Shown here: piece by piece, positions 36,685 to 45,235 of the stretch
How the letters are laid out: each line of letters starts with the position of its first letter
Position numbering within the stretch: position 1 is the first letter of the stretch
Assembly (NCBI RefSeq): GCF_000964225.1
Contig: NZ_BAMZ01000014.1
Coordinates: 1-64,000, forward strand
Length of the DNA stretch: 64,000 nucleotides
Direction of reading: 5' to 3'
Source: Acetobacter syzygii
GTDB lineage: Bacteria; Pseudomonadota; Alphaproteobacteria; Acetobacterales; Acetobacteraceae
The notes under the pieces: model-generated
What the model was told of the DNA's origin: nothing
The model's input: only the letters and a program-made list of their open reading frames with translations
Databases searched by the model: none
Translations under genes and position numbers: made by a program

Positions 36685-37953
36685 ATGAATTCTGGACGGA
36701 GACGCGTTGTCGTCACCGGCATGGGCATCGTCGGGCCTCTCGGCCTCGGCGTCGAAAACGTATGGTCACGTCTGATCGCAGGCGAGAGCGGGATTGGTAC
36801 AATCACGCAATTCGATGCGAGTGATCTACCTGCACAGGTTGCGGGCGAAGTCCCCAGCGGGCTGCGGGAGGACGGTAAACTCACACTCTCCGAGTGGGTG
36901 CCGACCAAAGACCAGCGCAAAATGGATCGTTTTATCCATATGGGACTGGTAGCCGCAACGGAAGCGGTTGAAGACTCCGGCTGGAAACCCCAGACTGAAG
37001 AAGAAAAATGCCGTACCGGTGTTATGATCGGGTCTGGCATTGGTGGTCTTCAGACCATTTATGACGCCTCCATTACGGTGCATGAAGGGCGTGCAAAACG
37101 GCTTTCGCCATTTTTCATCCCCTCGGCCCTGATCAACCTTGTATCAGGCCATGTTTCCATCAAATACGGTTTTCAGGGCCCCAACCATTCGGTCGTGACT
37201 GCCTGCGCAACAGGCGTTCATGCCATTGGTGATGCCGCACGCCTGATTATGTTTGGCGATGCCGATGTTATGGTCGCAGGGGGTGCGGAAGCAACCGTTT
37301 GCCCGCTGGGCATTGCCGGTTTCTGTTCTGCGCGTGCCCTTTCAACCGGGTTTAACGCAACACCTCAGCAGGCTTCCCGCCCATGGGACAAAGACCGTGA
37401 TGGTTTTGTTATGGGGGAAGGGTCTGGCATTGTCGTATTGGAAGAATACGAACATGCCAAAGCACGTGGTGCAAAGATTTATGGTGAGGTCATCGGGTAC
37501 GGCATGTCTGGTGATGCCTACCATATTACCGCGCCGTCCGAAGGGCATTATGGTGCTTACCGTGCCATGCGCTCGGCACTGCAAAGTGCTGGCCTGACAA
37601 CAGCCGACATCAATTACGTTAACGCTCATGGCACTTCAACCATGGCTGACGATCTTGAACTGGAAGCTGTGGAACGTCTGTTTGGGGATGACGCGAAGAA
37701 ACTGGCCATGTCCTCCACCAAATCTGCTACCGGGCATTTGCTGGGTGCGGCTGGTGCTGTGGAAGCCATCTTCTCCATTCTTGCTATCCGGGATAACGTG
37801 GCACCGCCCACGCTGAACCTTGACAACCCTTCGCGCGAAAGCGTGATTGACCGCGTTGCGCATACAGCACAACAACGGCCAATTAATGTCGCTTTGTCCA
37901 ACAGTTTTGGTTTTGGCGGTACAAATGCCAGCCTAATTGTGCGTGGCGTCTAA
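36685..37953 (+). CDS. fabF: Beta-ketoacyl-ACP synthase II
   Basis: Elongating condensing enzyme of fatty-acid synthesis. It shows RRRVVVTGMGIVGPLG, the nucleophile Cys in VVTACATGVHAIGDA, and catalytic histidines in NAHGTSTMADD and SATGHLLGAAGAV, plus the late NSFGFGGTNASL. The ATG at 36685 gives 422 residues and starts at the conserved strand but lacks a ribosome site. A GTG at 36643 has a site buried in the upstream hairpin, and TTG codons at 36667/36670 follow GGGGAG. The start is uncertain. Confidence 0.95.
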   Translation: MNSGRRRVVVTGMGIVGPLGLGVENVWSRLIAGESGIGTITQFDASDLPAQVAGEVPSGLREDGKLTLSEWVPTKDQRKMDRFIHMGLVAATEAVEDSGWKPQTEEEKCRTGVMIGSGIGGLQTIYDASITVHEGRAKRLSPFFIPSALINLVSGHVSIKYGFQGPNHSVVTACATGVHAIGDAARLIMFGDADVMVAGGAEATVCPLGIAGFCSARALSTGFNATPQQASRPWDKDRDGFVMGEGSGIVVLEEYEHAKARGAKIYGEVIGYGMSGDAYHITAPSEGHYGAYRAMRSALQSAGLTTADINYVNAHGTSTMADDLELEAVERLFGDDAKKLAMSSTKSATGHLLGAAGAVEAIFSILAIRDNVAPPTLNLDNPSRESVIDRVAHTAQQRPINVALSNSFGFGGTNASLIVRGV

Positions 37954-38980
37954 TCGCAAAAAAAAGACATCTTCCGCTCCTTCAGCCCGTAGTAAACTCA
38001 AAAGTTTTCTAAAATGGACTGGAGGAGCGGTTTTTACCCTTGCTATAGGGTTGGGGGGGACGGCTTTTTGGGGATGGTTGAGCTATACCCGGCCCGGACC
38101 ATTATCCAATAATCTGGATGTGGTCATCCCCCACGGCAGCTATACAACAACCTTAAACACATTGCAGAATGCTGGCGTTATTCCCACAGATTGGTGGAAT
38201 AGCCGGATTTTTTTGAGCGCCGTTGTTATGACCCGTCAAGATGGACATATTCACGCGCAAGAACTCAGCTTTCCCGCTGGGGCATCCATTAAGCAAACAT
38301 TATGGATTTTGCGGCACGGCAAACCTGTTCTGCACAAGCTTACCATCCCTGAGGGGCTGACCGCCTGGCAAATTCAAGCTCTCGTGCAAAGTACCCCTTT
38401 ACTTACGGGTGATACACCTCTCCCTGCAGAAGGGACCACGTTACCACAGACATATACTTTTTTACGCAACAGCAGCCGTAAAGAGCTGCTGACACAGATG
38501 CAGGCAGGGATGACCGAAACCCTGAAGAGCATCTGGGATAAAAGAGATGCCGGGTTACCCCTGAGTTCTCCGCAAGATCTGCTGATACTTGCCTCGATTA
38601 TTGAAAAAGAAACGGCACAGGCAATAGAGCGACCTTCTGTCGCTCGTGTTTTTTATAACCGTTTACAAACCGGCATGAAGCTCCAGACAGATCCCACGGT
38701 TATCTATGGCCTTACCCAAGGCAAGTTACCGCTGGACAGACCGTTAACACACTCAGATTTACAAGTTCCAAGTGCTTATAATACTTATATGAACGCTGGT
38801 TTGCCGCCAGGGCCCATATGCTCTCCCGGTCTGGCCTCGTTGGAAGCGGCTGCACACCCTGCTGCGGGGAATATGCTTTATTTTGTGGCTAATGGAGTTG
38901 GTGGGCATAATTTTTCTGCCACCCTTTCTGACCACAACCATAATGTTTTGCTTTTACGCAAACAGAAAACCAGCCACTAA
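37943..38980 (+). CDS. mltG: Endolytic murein transglycosylase MltG
   Basis: Inner-membrane peptidoglycan terminase of the YceG family. A basic N-terminus and one membrane helix (WTGGAVFTLAIGLGGTAFWGW) are followed by a LysM-like region (LTIPEGLTAWQIQALVQ) and the catalytic domain with LILASIIEKETA, where the Glu is catalytic, then TDPTVIYGL and YNTYMNAGLPPGPI. The GTG at 37943 overlaps the end of fabF. A mltG gene following fabF is common in alphaproteobacteria. Confidence 0.93.
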   Translation: MASNRKKKTSSAPSARSKLKSFLKWTGGAVFTLAIGLGGTAFWGWLSYTRPGPLSNNLDVVIPHGSYTTTLNTLQNAGVIPTDWWNSRIFLSAVVMTRQDGHIHAQELSFPAGASIKQTLWILRHGKPVLHKLTIPEGLTAWQIQALVQSTPLLTGDTPLPAEGTTLPQTYTFLRNSSRKELLTQMQAGMTETLKSIWDKRDAGLPLSSPQDLLILASIIEKETAQAIERPSVARVFYNRLQTGMKLQTDPTVIYGLTQGKLPLDRPLTHSDLQVPSAYNTYMNAGLPPGPICSPGLASLEAAAHPAAGNMLYFVANGVGGHNFSATLSDHNHNVLLLRKQKTSH

Positions 38981-39005
38981 AACCCTAAAGTCTTAGTCGC
39001 TGGTT
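38968..39005. terminator. Terminator between mltG and SYLF gene
   Basis: AACCAGC (38968-38974) pairs with GCTGGTT (38999-39005), extended inward across one mismatch by ACTAA/TTAGT. It includes the mltG stop codon, and a T-rich tract follows. The position between convergent genes suits a bidirectional terminator. Confidence 0.7.
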
Positions 39006-39024
39006 GCTCTTTATTGTTCCGCTT

Positions 39025-39861
39025 TTAACGTGAGGGGGAAAGACTTTCCTGCTGGATACCGCCACTTGGCGCGGTAACGCCTGTGCTATCACTGCCAATC
39101 CCATCGGCTCCACCACTAACAGCACCGGAGCGTGTTGCATTGCCCCCAGCCTGAGTGGCGGCCATACGCGCATAACGCATCAACACGCTACGCAGTGGGT
39201 CTGCATCCGGGTTGTTAACACGCATACTCACTACGATATCCTCAGGGCCAACACTTTGTTTGTAGTAGGCGCGGTTATTATCACTATCGACAGTTAATTT
39301 GCTGCCACCAAGGGATGCACCGGCAAAAACACCCTGAGACTTCTGGGCAACAAGAATGTCTGTATTACTCGCCCCAGCATTGGCACTCGCAACCGCAGAA
39401 CTCATGTTGGCAAACGACGCGCCAGCATTGGAGCCAAACTGGAATTGACTATCCAGAAGAGCCTGAAGCCCGCGATCCGTCATGATAAAAAAGACGATCT
39501 GCGAACTTTGGACACCAAACTGAATACCAAAAGAAGCAGAACTCAATTTATAAAAAGCAGGATCCGACCAAGACCCCCGCGCATCCTTGGCCAAAAGAAC
39601 ACAGTTGCCGTGTGCCCCACCAAAGGCAATGGACATCCGAAACATGGCGGGGCAGACCATAACAGCCCGGGCTTTACCCAGATTGGTCACCAACGGGCTT
39701 TGCCCATTCGCGCCAATAAAAATATCCTGCACACTCAGCGCCGCCTTATCGACGGTGGACTGTGGGCTATCTGCCGCCTGCGCGTGCGCAACCAGAGCAG
39801 AAGACAGCACGGTTGCGGCCAGAACCAGAGAAACTGAAGACAGCCGTCTCATGAAATACAT
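39025..39861 (-). CDS. YSC84/SYLF-domain lipid-binding protein
   Basis: About 279-residue exported protein. The signal peptide (MRRLSSVSLVLAATVLSSALVAHAQA) precedes a SYLF (Ysc84) domain: LVTNLGKARAVMVCPAMFRMSIAFGG, GSWSDPAFYKLSSASFGIQFG, GVFAGASLGGSKLTVD. SYLF domains bind phosphoinositides in eukaryotes; the bacterial role is unknown. The C-terminal tail is Gly/Ser-rich. The ATG at 39861 has GGAG nine bases upstream, better than the GTG at 39876. Confidence 0.87.
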   Translation of the reverse strand: MYFMRRLSSVSLVLAATVLSSALVAHAQAADSPQSTVDKAALSVQDIFIGANGQSPLVTNLGKARAVMVCPAMFRMSIAFGGAHGNCVLLAKDARGSWSDPAFYKLSSASFGIQFGVQSSQIVFFIMTDRGLQALLDSQFQFGSNAGASFANMSSAVASANAGASNTDILVAQKSQGVFAGASLGGSKLTVDSDNNRAYYKQSVGPEDIVVSMRVNNPDADPLRSVLMRYARMAATQAGGNATRSGAVSGGADGIGSDSTGVTAPSGGIQQESLSPSR

Positions 39862-39938
39862 TCCGGGTTTCTCCACAATAAGCCGGTAAATTATGGTCTA
39901 AAAAGAACATGCTTTTATGGCATGAGAAAGGCTTGCCG

Positions 39939-40739
39939 TCATTCCAGCGGAATAGAAACTGCTTTGGCCAGGGTCGGTCCAATATGCGGGTTAGCAGCCA
40001 GAATGGTGGCACCACCCGTTAATCCTCCATTTTGTAAAAAAGGAGACACAACGGCCCCAGCCTCCGCTAACAACGGCAACGCTGCTGCAACATCCCATAA
40101 ATTAATAACAATTTCGATATATCCATCCAGCCGCCCACTGGCTACATCTGCCAGAGCCAGCGCACCGCACCCACCAGAACGCGGCATGGTGCCCAGTTCC
40201 ATAATTGCATCCATTTTTTCCATAAAAACAGGCTTGGGCACGCGTCCACTCCACCCCATCTCAATCATTGAGCGCGAAGGGTCTTTTATGGGAGAAGCCT
40301 TGATGGGTTTACCATTCAAAAAAGCGCCATAGCCACGTAACGCGGTGTACACCTCGCCTAGTGCTGGTGCTTCAATAACACCTGCAACTGGCTCGTCCCC
40401 ATCCATTAAACCCAAAGACACACACCACCTGCACCGGCCACGAGCGTAATTGGATGTGCCATCAATAGGGTCCACCACCCAGCGCAGGCTACCCGTACGG
40501 CTTACGCCCCCTTCTTCCCCCAAAAAACCATCATCGGGAAACAGGGCCTGCATTCGTTGCGCAATAAAGGATTCAACCGCACCATCTGTTTCGGTCAGCC
40601 AATCCTGCGCCGACTTTAACTCACCTTGCGGCCCTCCCGGCGGTGGTCGCATGGACATGGCCAGACGAGCTGCATCATGCACAACAGCCCGAGCGGCTTC
40701 CAGTCGGCAGGCAAGGGCTGGGCTGGGGAGGGATGACAT
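39939..40739 (-). CDS. Inositol monophosphatase family protein
   Basis: 266-residue Mg2+-dependent sugar-phosphatase fold. Metal motifs are GEEGG, WVVDPIDGTSNYARGR and LWDVAAALPLLAEAGA. The TSNYARG variant is closer to SuhB/inositol-phosphatase than to the HisN protein at 24154, but substrate (inositol phosphate, PAP or histidinol phosphate) cannot be fixed. A CysQ-like PAP phosphatase would fit the sulfate assimilation block nearby, yet that is only context. Confidence 0.85.
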   Translation of the reverse strand: MSSLPSPALACRLEAARAVVHDAARLAMSMRPPPGGPQGELKSAQDWLTETDGAVESFIAQRMQALFPDDGFLGEEGGVSRTGSLRWVVDPIDGTSNYARGRCRWCVSLGLMDGDEPVAGVIEAPALGEVYTALRGYGAFLNGKPIKASPIKDPSRSMIEMGWSGRVPKPVFMEKMDAIMELGTMPRSGGCGALALADVASGRLDGYIEIVINLWDVAAALPLLAEAGAVVSPFLQNGGLTGGATILAANPHIGPTLAKAVSIPLE

Positions 40740-40844
40740 GGGTGAGCTACTCCAACACTATAGGGATGCCCACCATACCGCCAAGCCTGTTACAGGACGA
40801 CCCGCTTTATGCGCGACCTTGCCCAGCGACATTCCATAAAAATT

Positions 40845-41756
40845 TCAACGGTACAGGTTTTTGGGCCAACGCCTGTGCAGCCAGAGCCAACTGGATGGAT
40901 TTTTTCGGATCCAGAGTTCCAGACGGTCATTGATCGTCTGCACCAAATTTTGCAGATCCTGCCGTTTGTCTCCAGTATTGGGCATCTCCAAAGGCGGTTC
41001 AACAACAACACGTAGCCGTGCCGGGCCAAGCCGTTCAACATAACCCGGAATAACCGGGCAGCCATATCGCAACGCCATGGCAGCAAGGGCAGGTGCCGTC
41101 ATGGCGGAACGACCAAAAAAAGTGGCCTCCACACCATCGTTCATCTTCTGGTCAACCAGCATCCCCAAGCGTCCACCGCTTTTTACGTAGGCCAAAGCCT
41201 CGCGCGCACCTTTGGCTCCTTTGGCAAAAAGAGGAACCTGCATTTTACCCATAGCCCGATTTCGCAATGACCGGATCATCCCATCCACCAAAGGGTTCCC
41301 TGCGGCACGGTAAAAAGACGCAAAGGGCACACCATGCCGTGCCACTGCGGGGGGGAGCATCTCCCAATTACCAATATGACCGGACACGAACAGGACAGAA
41401 CCACCGTATTCCGCCTGCTGCGTCAGATATTCTGCTCCCTGCACCTCAAACCCCGGCCCAGAAGGGGTATTTTCCTGCAAGTCGGCAATGTGGGGTAGCT
41501 CCCCGATAGTACGTCCTAAATTTTCCCACACACCGCAGACAATCTGTTTGCGTGCGGCATCATCCAGTTCCGGCATGGCCAGTTCCAGATTACGGTAAGC
41601 CACCTTGGATACAGGCAGATAAGGCCCCACTATCCGGCAAAATATACCAACAACGCTGGAAGAATGGTCGGGTCGCAATCGGGCTAAAAAACCGAGCAAA
41701 GTTGCGGCAACCAATGCTTCCAATCGGTACAGGATGTTAAGGAGCAGTTTTTTCAT
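40845..41756 (-). CDS. Lipid A lauroyl/myristoyl acyltransferase (HtrB/LpxL family)
   Basis: Inner-membrane late acyltransferase adding a secondary acyl chain to KDO-lipid A. 304 residues: an N-terminal hydrophobic helix (LNILYRLEALVAATLLGFLA), the HX4E catalytic motif in FVSGHIGNWEMLPP, SFYRAAGNPLVD and GMLVDQKMNDGVEATFFG. The start is fixed at 41756 by the ATGA overlap with lpxK, although the frame opens earlier. It closes the waaA-lpxK-lpxL unit. Confidence 0.92.
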   Translation of the reverse strand: MKKLLLNILYRLEALVAATLLGFLARLRPDHSSSVVGIFCRIVGPYLPVSKVAYRNLELAMPELDDAARKQIVCGVWENLGRTIGELPHIADLQENTPSGPGFEVQGAEYLTQQAEYGGSVLFVSGHIGNWEMLPPAVARHGVPFASFYRAAGNPLVDGMIRSLRNRAMGKMQVPLFAKGAKGAREALAYVKSGGRLGMLVDQKMNDGVEATFFGRSAMTAPALAAMALRYGCPVIPGYVERLGPARLRVVVEPPLEMPNTGDKRQDLQNLVQTINDRLELWIRKNPSSWLWLHRRWPKNLYR

Positions 41757-42745
41757 GCAGGCTGTGCCAAAAACATATCCAGTAAATGCTCTGGCGCAGC
41801 TGAATCCTGCCAAACCAGTTGAACGCCTACCTCAATAACACTCTGACGAAAGCTCTCTGGCAAACGCATGGCATCCTTAGGCGTTGTAACAAGTTGAGCC
41901 TTCAGGCGCTGAGCCTGCTCCTGAAGGTGCTTTATATCGTGCTCTTTGTAAGCATAATGGTCGGGGAAAGAAAACGTCTCCTCAATTTTCAGTCCCGCAG
42001 CCCGCAGCCCGCCAAAAAATTTTTCCGGCCGACCTATCCCGGCAAAAGCCACGCAGGCGGTGTGGCGCAAACTATCAGGGATGCCAACCTGCTTCAGATC
42101 AGCAGAAAAGACTGGCAAACCAAAGTCTGCACCTTGCTGTGCAATGTTGGCTGCATCAGCCCCAATGATCAGCAGGGCATGAGCACGGGGCAGGGCATCT
42201 TCTACTTTCTCCCGCAAGGGACCGGCGGGCAGAACCTGAGCATTACCAAAGCCCACCACACCATCGACAACGACCACGGAGAATGTTTTGTCCAAGGACG
42301 GATTTTGCAAACCGTCGTCCATAATCAGGCAGTCAGCCCCGGCATCCACAGCCCGGCGCGCTGTTACGGCACGGTCGGCTCCCACCCATACAGGGCAATA
42401 CTGCGCCAGAAGCAGAGGCTCATCCCCCACATCGGCCGCACTATGGCTTAAGGGCACCACTTGGGTACCATCTGGCACGCGACCGCCGTACCCGCGTGTT
42501 AATACATGCGGCACACGACCCCGCGCCACAAGTCTGTTTACCAGATCGATGACGACCGTAGTTTTGCCCGTTCCCCCAACACTTATGTTGCCGCAGCATA
42601 GAACGGGTACCGGTGCCCGCCAGCCGCTCTGCTGCGCTCTAACACGCGCTATTGCTGCAACAGCCCATGCAAAAGGTTTTAGTAAAGCAGGCCATAATCT
42701 GGTTTTGGGATTATACCAGAATGCGGGGGGAGATATTTTTACCAT
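41753..42745 (-). CDS. lpxK: Tetraacyldisaccharide 4'-kinase
   Basis: Phosphorylates the 4' position of the lipid A disaccharide precursor. 330 residues with an N-terminal membrane-associated stretch, Walker A in GNISVGGTGKTTVVIDLV, LTRGYGGR, DCLIMDDGLQNPSL with the catalytic Asp-Asp, and VAFAGIGRPEKFF. It overlaps the waaA fusion gene upstream by seven bases and lpxL downstream by four, so all three are co-translated. Confidence 0.95.
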   Translation of the reverse strand: MVKISPPAFWYNPKTRLWPALLKPFAWAVAAIARVRAQQSGWRAPVPVLCCGNISVGGTGKTTVVIDLVNRLVARGRVPHVLTRGYGGRVPDGTQVVPLSHSAADVGDEPLLLAQYCPVWVGADRAVTARRAVDAGADCLIMDDGLQNPSLDKTFSVVVVDGVVGFGNAQVLPAGPLREKVEDALPRAHALLIIGADAANIAQQGADFGLPVFSADLKQVGIPDSLRHTACVAFAGIGRPEKFFGGLRAAGLKIEETFSFPDHYAYKEHDIKHLQEQAQRLKAQLVTTPKDAMRLPESFRQSVIEVGVQLVWQDSAAPEHLLDMFLAQPA

Positions 42746-44733
42746 ACAAGGGCTAGAATCTGCTTGGCCAGATCATGAGGTAGAGCGTCATTAACAGTTG
42801 CCAGTTTTTGTGCCTGCTGCCCCATTCTTATCCGTTCGGTGGGAGATGAGAGCATCTGCTCGACCCATGTCGCCAATACTCGATCATTCTGCACCACCGT
42901 AATGCAGCTTTGTAACGCCTGAAAAGCCTCTGTAAAATTGCCGACCTGCGGACCTGTTGCCACAGCACACCCCAAACGGGCTGGTTCAAATGGATTATGC
43001 CCTCCACCATGGCAACCTGGCAGACTATTCCCAATAAACACACAGCTTGCCAGCCGGTAAAACAATCCCAGTTCGCCCAGAGTATCACACACCCAAAAAG
43101 CATCCTGCTGGGTAGGAAGTGCATTGAGGGCACGCCTTGGAGCCGCTTGCAAACGCGCTGCAATTTCCTCCCCTCGTTCAGGGTGACGTGGAACAATAAT
43201 CGTTAGCAGATCAGGGTAGGTTTGACGTGCAAGACTGGCAGCCTGCGCGACCTGTTCTTCTTCCCCAACATGAGTGGAAGCCGCCAGAAATACAGGTCGA
43301 TCCCCAAGGTATTGCTGTAACTGCACCAAAACCTGATCATCCACAGGAAGAGGCGGAGCCGCCGTTTTAAGGTCACCGGGTGCCAGTTGGGTTAAAACAC
43401 CCAAGGCACGGAAGCGCTCAGAATCTTCCTCCGTGCGTGGGGCCACCCATGCAAACCGTTCCAGCATACGCCGCGCAACCCCGCGCAAGCGCCTCCATTG
43501 GTTATAGGAAGTCGCAGACATGCGGCCATTAACCAAGGCTACCGGCAGATTGCGCGCATGGCACAGGCCCAGAACCGTCGGCCATAATTCACTCTCGGTA
43601 AAAACTGCTGCCTGAGGTGTCCAGTAATCCAAAAACCGTTGGCACCACCGTGGCACATCCAAAGGCATGAACTGGTGGATAATGCGCTCATGCGTAAAGC
43701 GCTGTTCTACAATAGCACCTGCCGTGACCGTACTCGTGGTTATCAAAATTTTTAATGTGGGTTTCTGCGTTAAGCAGGCTTGGACTAGCGGCAGAATGGA
43801 AAGGACTTCTCCCACACTTGCTGCGTGGAACCACACCAGCGGCCCAACGGGGCGACGGCAAGATGGAAATCCCATTTTTTCACGTATGCGCTGGGAATTT
43901 TCTTTCCCTTTTGTTTGCCGCCACCGCAAATAAAAAGGAAGGGCAGGGGCCATTACTGTTCCCAGACTATGCCAAATCCGGGATGGATAAATACGCAGCG
44001 GCTTAAGCAAGCAAGAACCTGTAGCTTTTAGCCGAGTTGCCTCTGCCTGCTCCATAACACTGTTCAACTGTGTTTGCAGACTTTTAGCCAGTTCCTCTGG
44101 CTGCTGCTGCCTTTTTTTAGGGTGTTTAAGCCACAATGGCGCACCACAAACAAAACTGCCCCGCCCGAAAGGGAGAGGAAATAACATTTTATCCCAAGAT
44201 TTTAGGCGAGCAGCAGAACAGGATGCACCCACAGGAATAACCGGTTTACCAGCAAACTGCGCAAGTGCCACAGCGCCCTGCTGCGTTTGTCTGCGCGGTC
44301 CACGCGGTCCGTCCGGCGTTATGGCAACCAAGCACCCATGCTGCAAACTTGCCCGCATCCGGCGCATGGCGGCAGCACCACCCTTGCTTTTACCACGTGT
44401 ATCGGAAGAACCCGCAATCGACCATATCCGCCATGGCGCCACAACATCTGCAATCATCCGACCATCACGGTTACGGCTGATCAAGACGCGCAGGTCCAAC
44501 TTCGGGTTTTGCGGTTCTGCCCACCACCATAACGCCGGAGCAAGGGGCAGAGCCTCGTGCCAGAAGGCAACAACAGCCGTCTGCCCCTCATGGCTAATCA
44601 GATATGGATAAGCTTGCGGGTCAATTTTAAACGTCCACCTGGTGGTCCGCAATGCGAACCCAAGGTAAGCCCGGATAGAGCCAATAACGACCGAACGGAC
44701 AAGCCCGCTTACACTCTTTTTAATTGTAGGCAC
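42739..44733 (-). CDS. waaA: DUF374 acyltransferase-like domain fused to KDO transferase WaaA
   Basis: About 664 residues in one frame. Residues 1-235 form a DUF374 lysophospholipid-acyltransferase-like domain (AVVAFWHEALPLAPAL, LISRNRDGRMIADV, LVAITPDGPRGPRR). From about residue 250 (near base 44010) starts WaaA/KdtA: FYLRWRQTKGKENSQRIREKMG, VWFHAASVGEVLSI, FTESELWPTV, and the glycosyltransferase motif GGHNPFEPARLG. WaaA transfers KDO to lipid IVA. These are normally adjacent separate genes. The GTG at 44733 is more likely than the TTG at 44772. No frameshift or stop is seen at the junction. Confidence 0.9.
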   Translation of the reverse strand: MPTIKKSVSGLVRSVVIGSIRAYLGFALRTTRWTFKIDPQAYPYLISHEGQTAVVAFWHEALPLAPALWWWAEPQNPKLDLRVLISRNRDGRMIADVVAPWRIWSIAGSSDTRGKSKGGAAAMRRMRASLQHGCLVAITPDGPRGPRRQTQQGAVALAQFAGKPVIPVGASCSAARLKSWDKMLFPLPFGRGSFVCGAPLWLKHPKKRQQQPEELAKSLQTQLNSVMEQAEATRLKATGSCLLKPLRIYPSRIWHSLGTVMAPALPFYLRWRQTKGKENSQRIREKMGFPSCRRPVGPLVWFHAASVGEVLSILPLVQACLTQKPTLKILITTSTVTAGAIVEQRFTHERIIHQFMPLDVPRWCQRFLDYWTPQAAVFTESELWPTVLGLCHARNLPVALVNGRMSATSYNQWRRLRGVARRMLERFAWVAPRTEEDSERFRALGVLTQLAPGDLKTAAPPLPVDDQVLVQLQQYLGDRPVFLAASTHVGEEEQVAQAASLARQTYPDLLTIIVPRHPERGEEIAARLQAAPRRALNALPTQQDAFWVCDTLGELGLFYRLASCVFIGNSLPGCHGGGHNPFEPARLGCAVATGPQVGNFTEAFQALQSCITVVQNDRVLATWVEQMLSSPTERIRMGQQAQKLATVNDALPHDLAKQILALVW

Positions 44734-44743
44734 ATCCGTACAC

Positions 44744-45235
44744 TCAGGATGACAGATAGCGCCTAAATGCAAATCCTTCTGGCTGTTCGTTCAACACAGA
44801 TGGCTGGTAAGCAATGGTAATCCGCTCATGCGCTTTTTGCCATACACCCAGATCGGTCCCTTCGGGAACAGCAAGCTGATTGACACCACAGCGGAGCAGA
44901 AATTCGTACTGATCTGGCAAAAAATGCCCCGATACACGAATATTCCCTTTAAAATGCAGATGCTCACGCAAGGAACGCGCCTGCGTAAACGCCCGACCAT
45001 CACGGAAAATAGGGAATGTCAAACAGACAACATCCAGCCGGGGCAGGGCATCTTTTAAACTTTCCACACGTTCGTCTGGCTTGAGTACAACCCCCAGACG
45101 CCCCTGACCATTACGCCCCAAGCCTTCGGACAGGCGGGAGAGAGGCAGCAGAATGTCCCCATCTGGCAAGGATTGGTCATCCTGCACCAGAGTCCATCCA
45201 TCCTCTACAATCTGACCGTTCTCAAGCAGTGGCAT
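44744..45235 (-). CDS. DUF934 protein associated with sulfite reductase
   Basis: About 163-residue soluble protein of family DUF934, found next to cysI or cysH in many proteobacteria and presumed to help sulfite reduction; no activity is established. It starts MPLLENGQIVEDGWTLVQDD and contains GVVLKPDERVESL, LTFPIFRDGRAFTQARSLRE, GHFLPDQYEFLLRCGVN. The ATG at 45235 overlaps the end of cysI by 14 bases. The frame is open back to 45262, but the shorter start matches the family. Confidence 0.88.
   Translation of the reverse strand: MPLLENGQIVEDGWTLVQDDQSLPDGDILLPLSRLSEGLGRNGQGRLGVVLKPDERVESLKDALPRLDVVCLTFPIFRDGRAFTQARSLREHLHFKGNIRVSGHFLPDQYEFLLRCGVNQLAVPEGTDLGVWQKAHERITIAYQPSVLNEQPEGFAFRRYLSS

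Noticed and set aside
39939-40739. Possible CysQ (PAP phosphatase) serving the sulfate genes
   Set aside because: Only the neighbourhood suggests it; the motif set does not separate CysQ from other inositol phosphatases.
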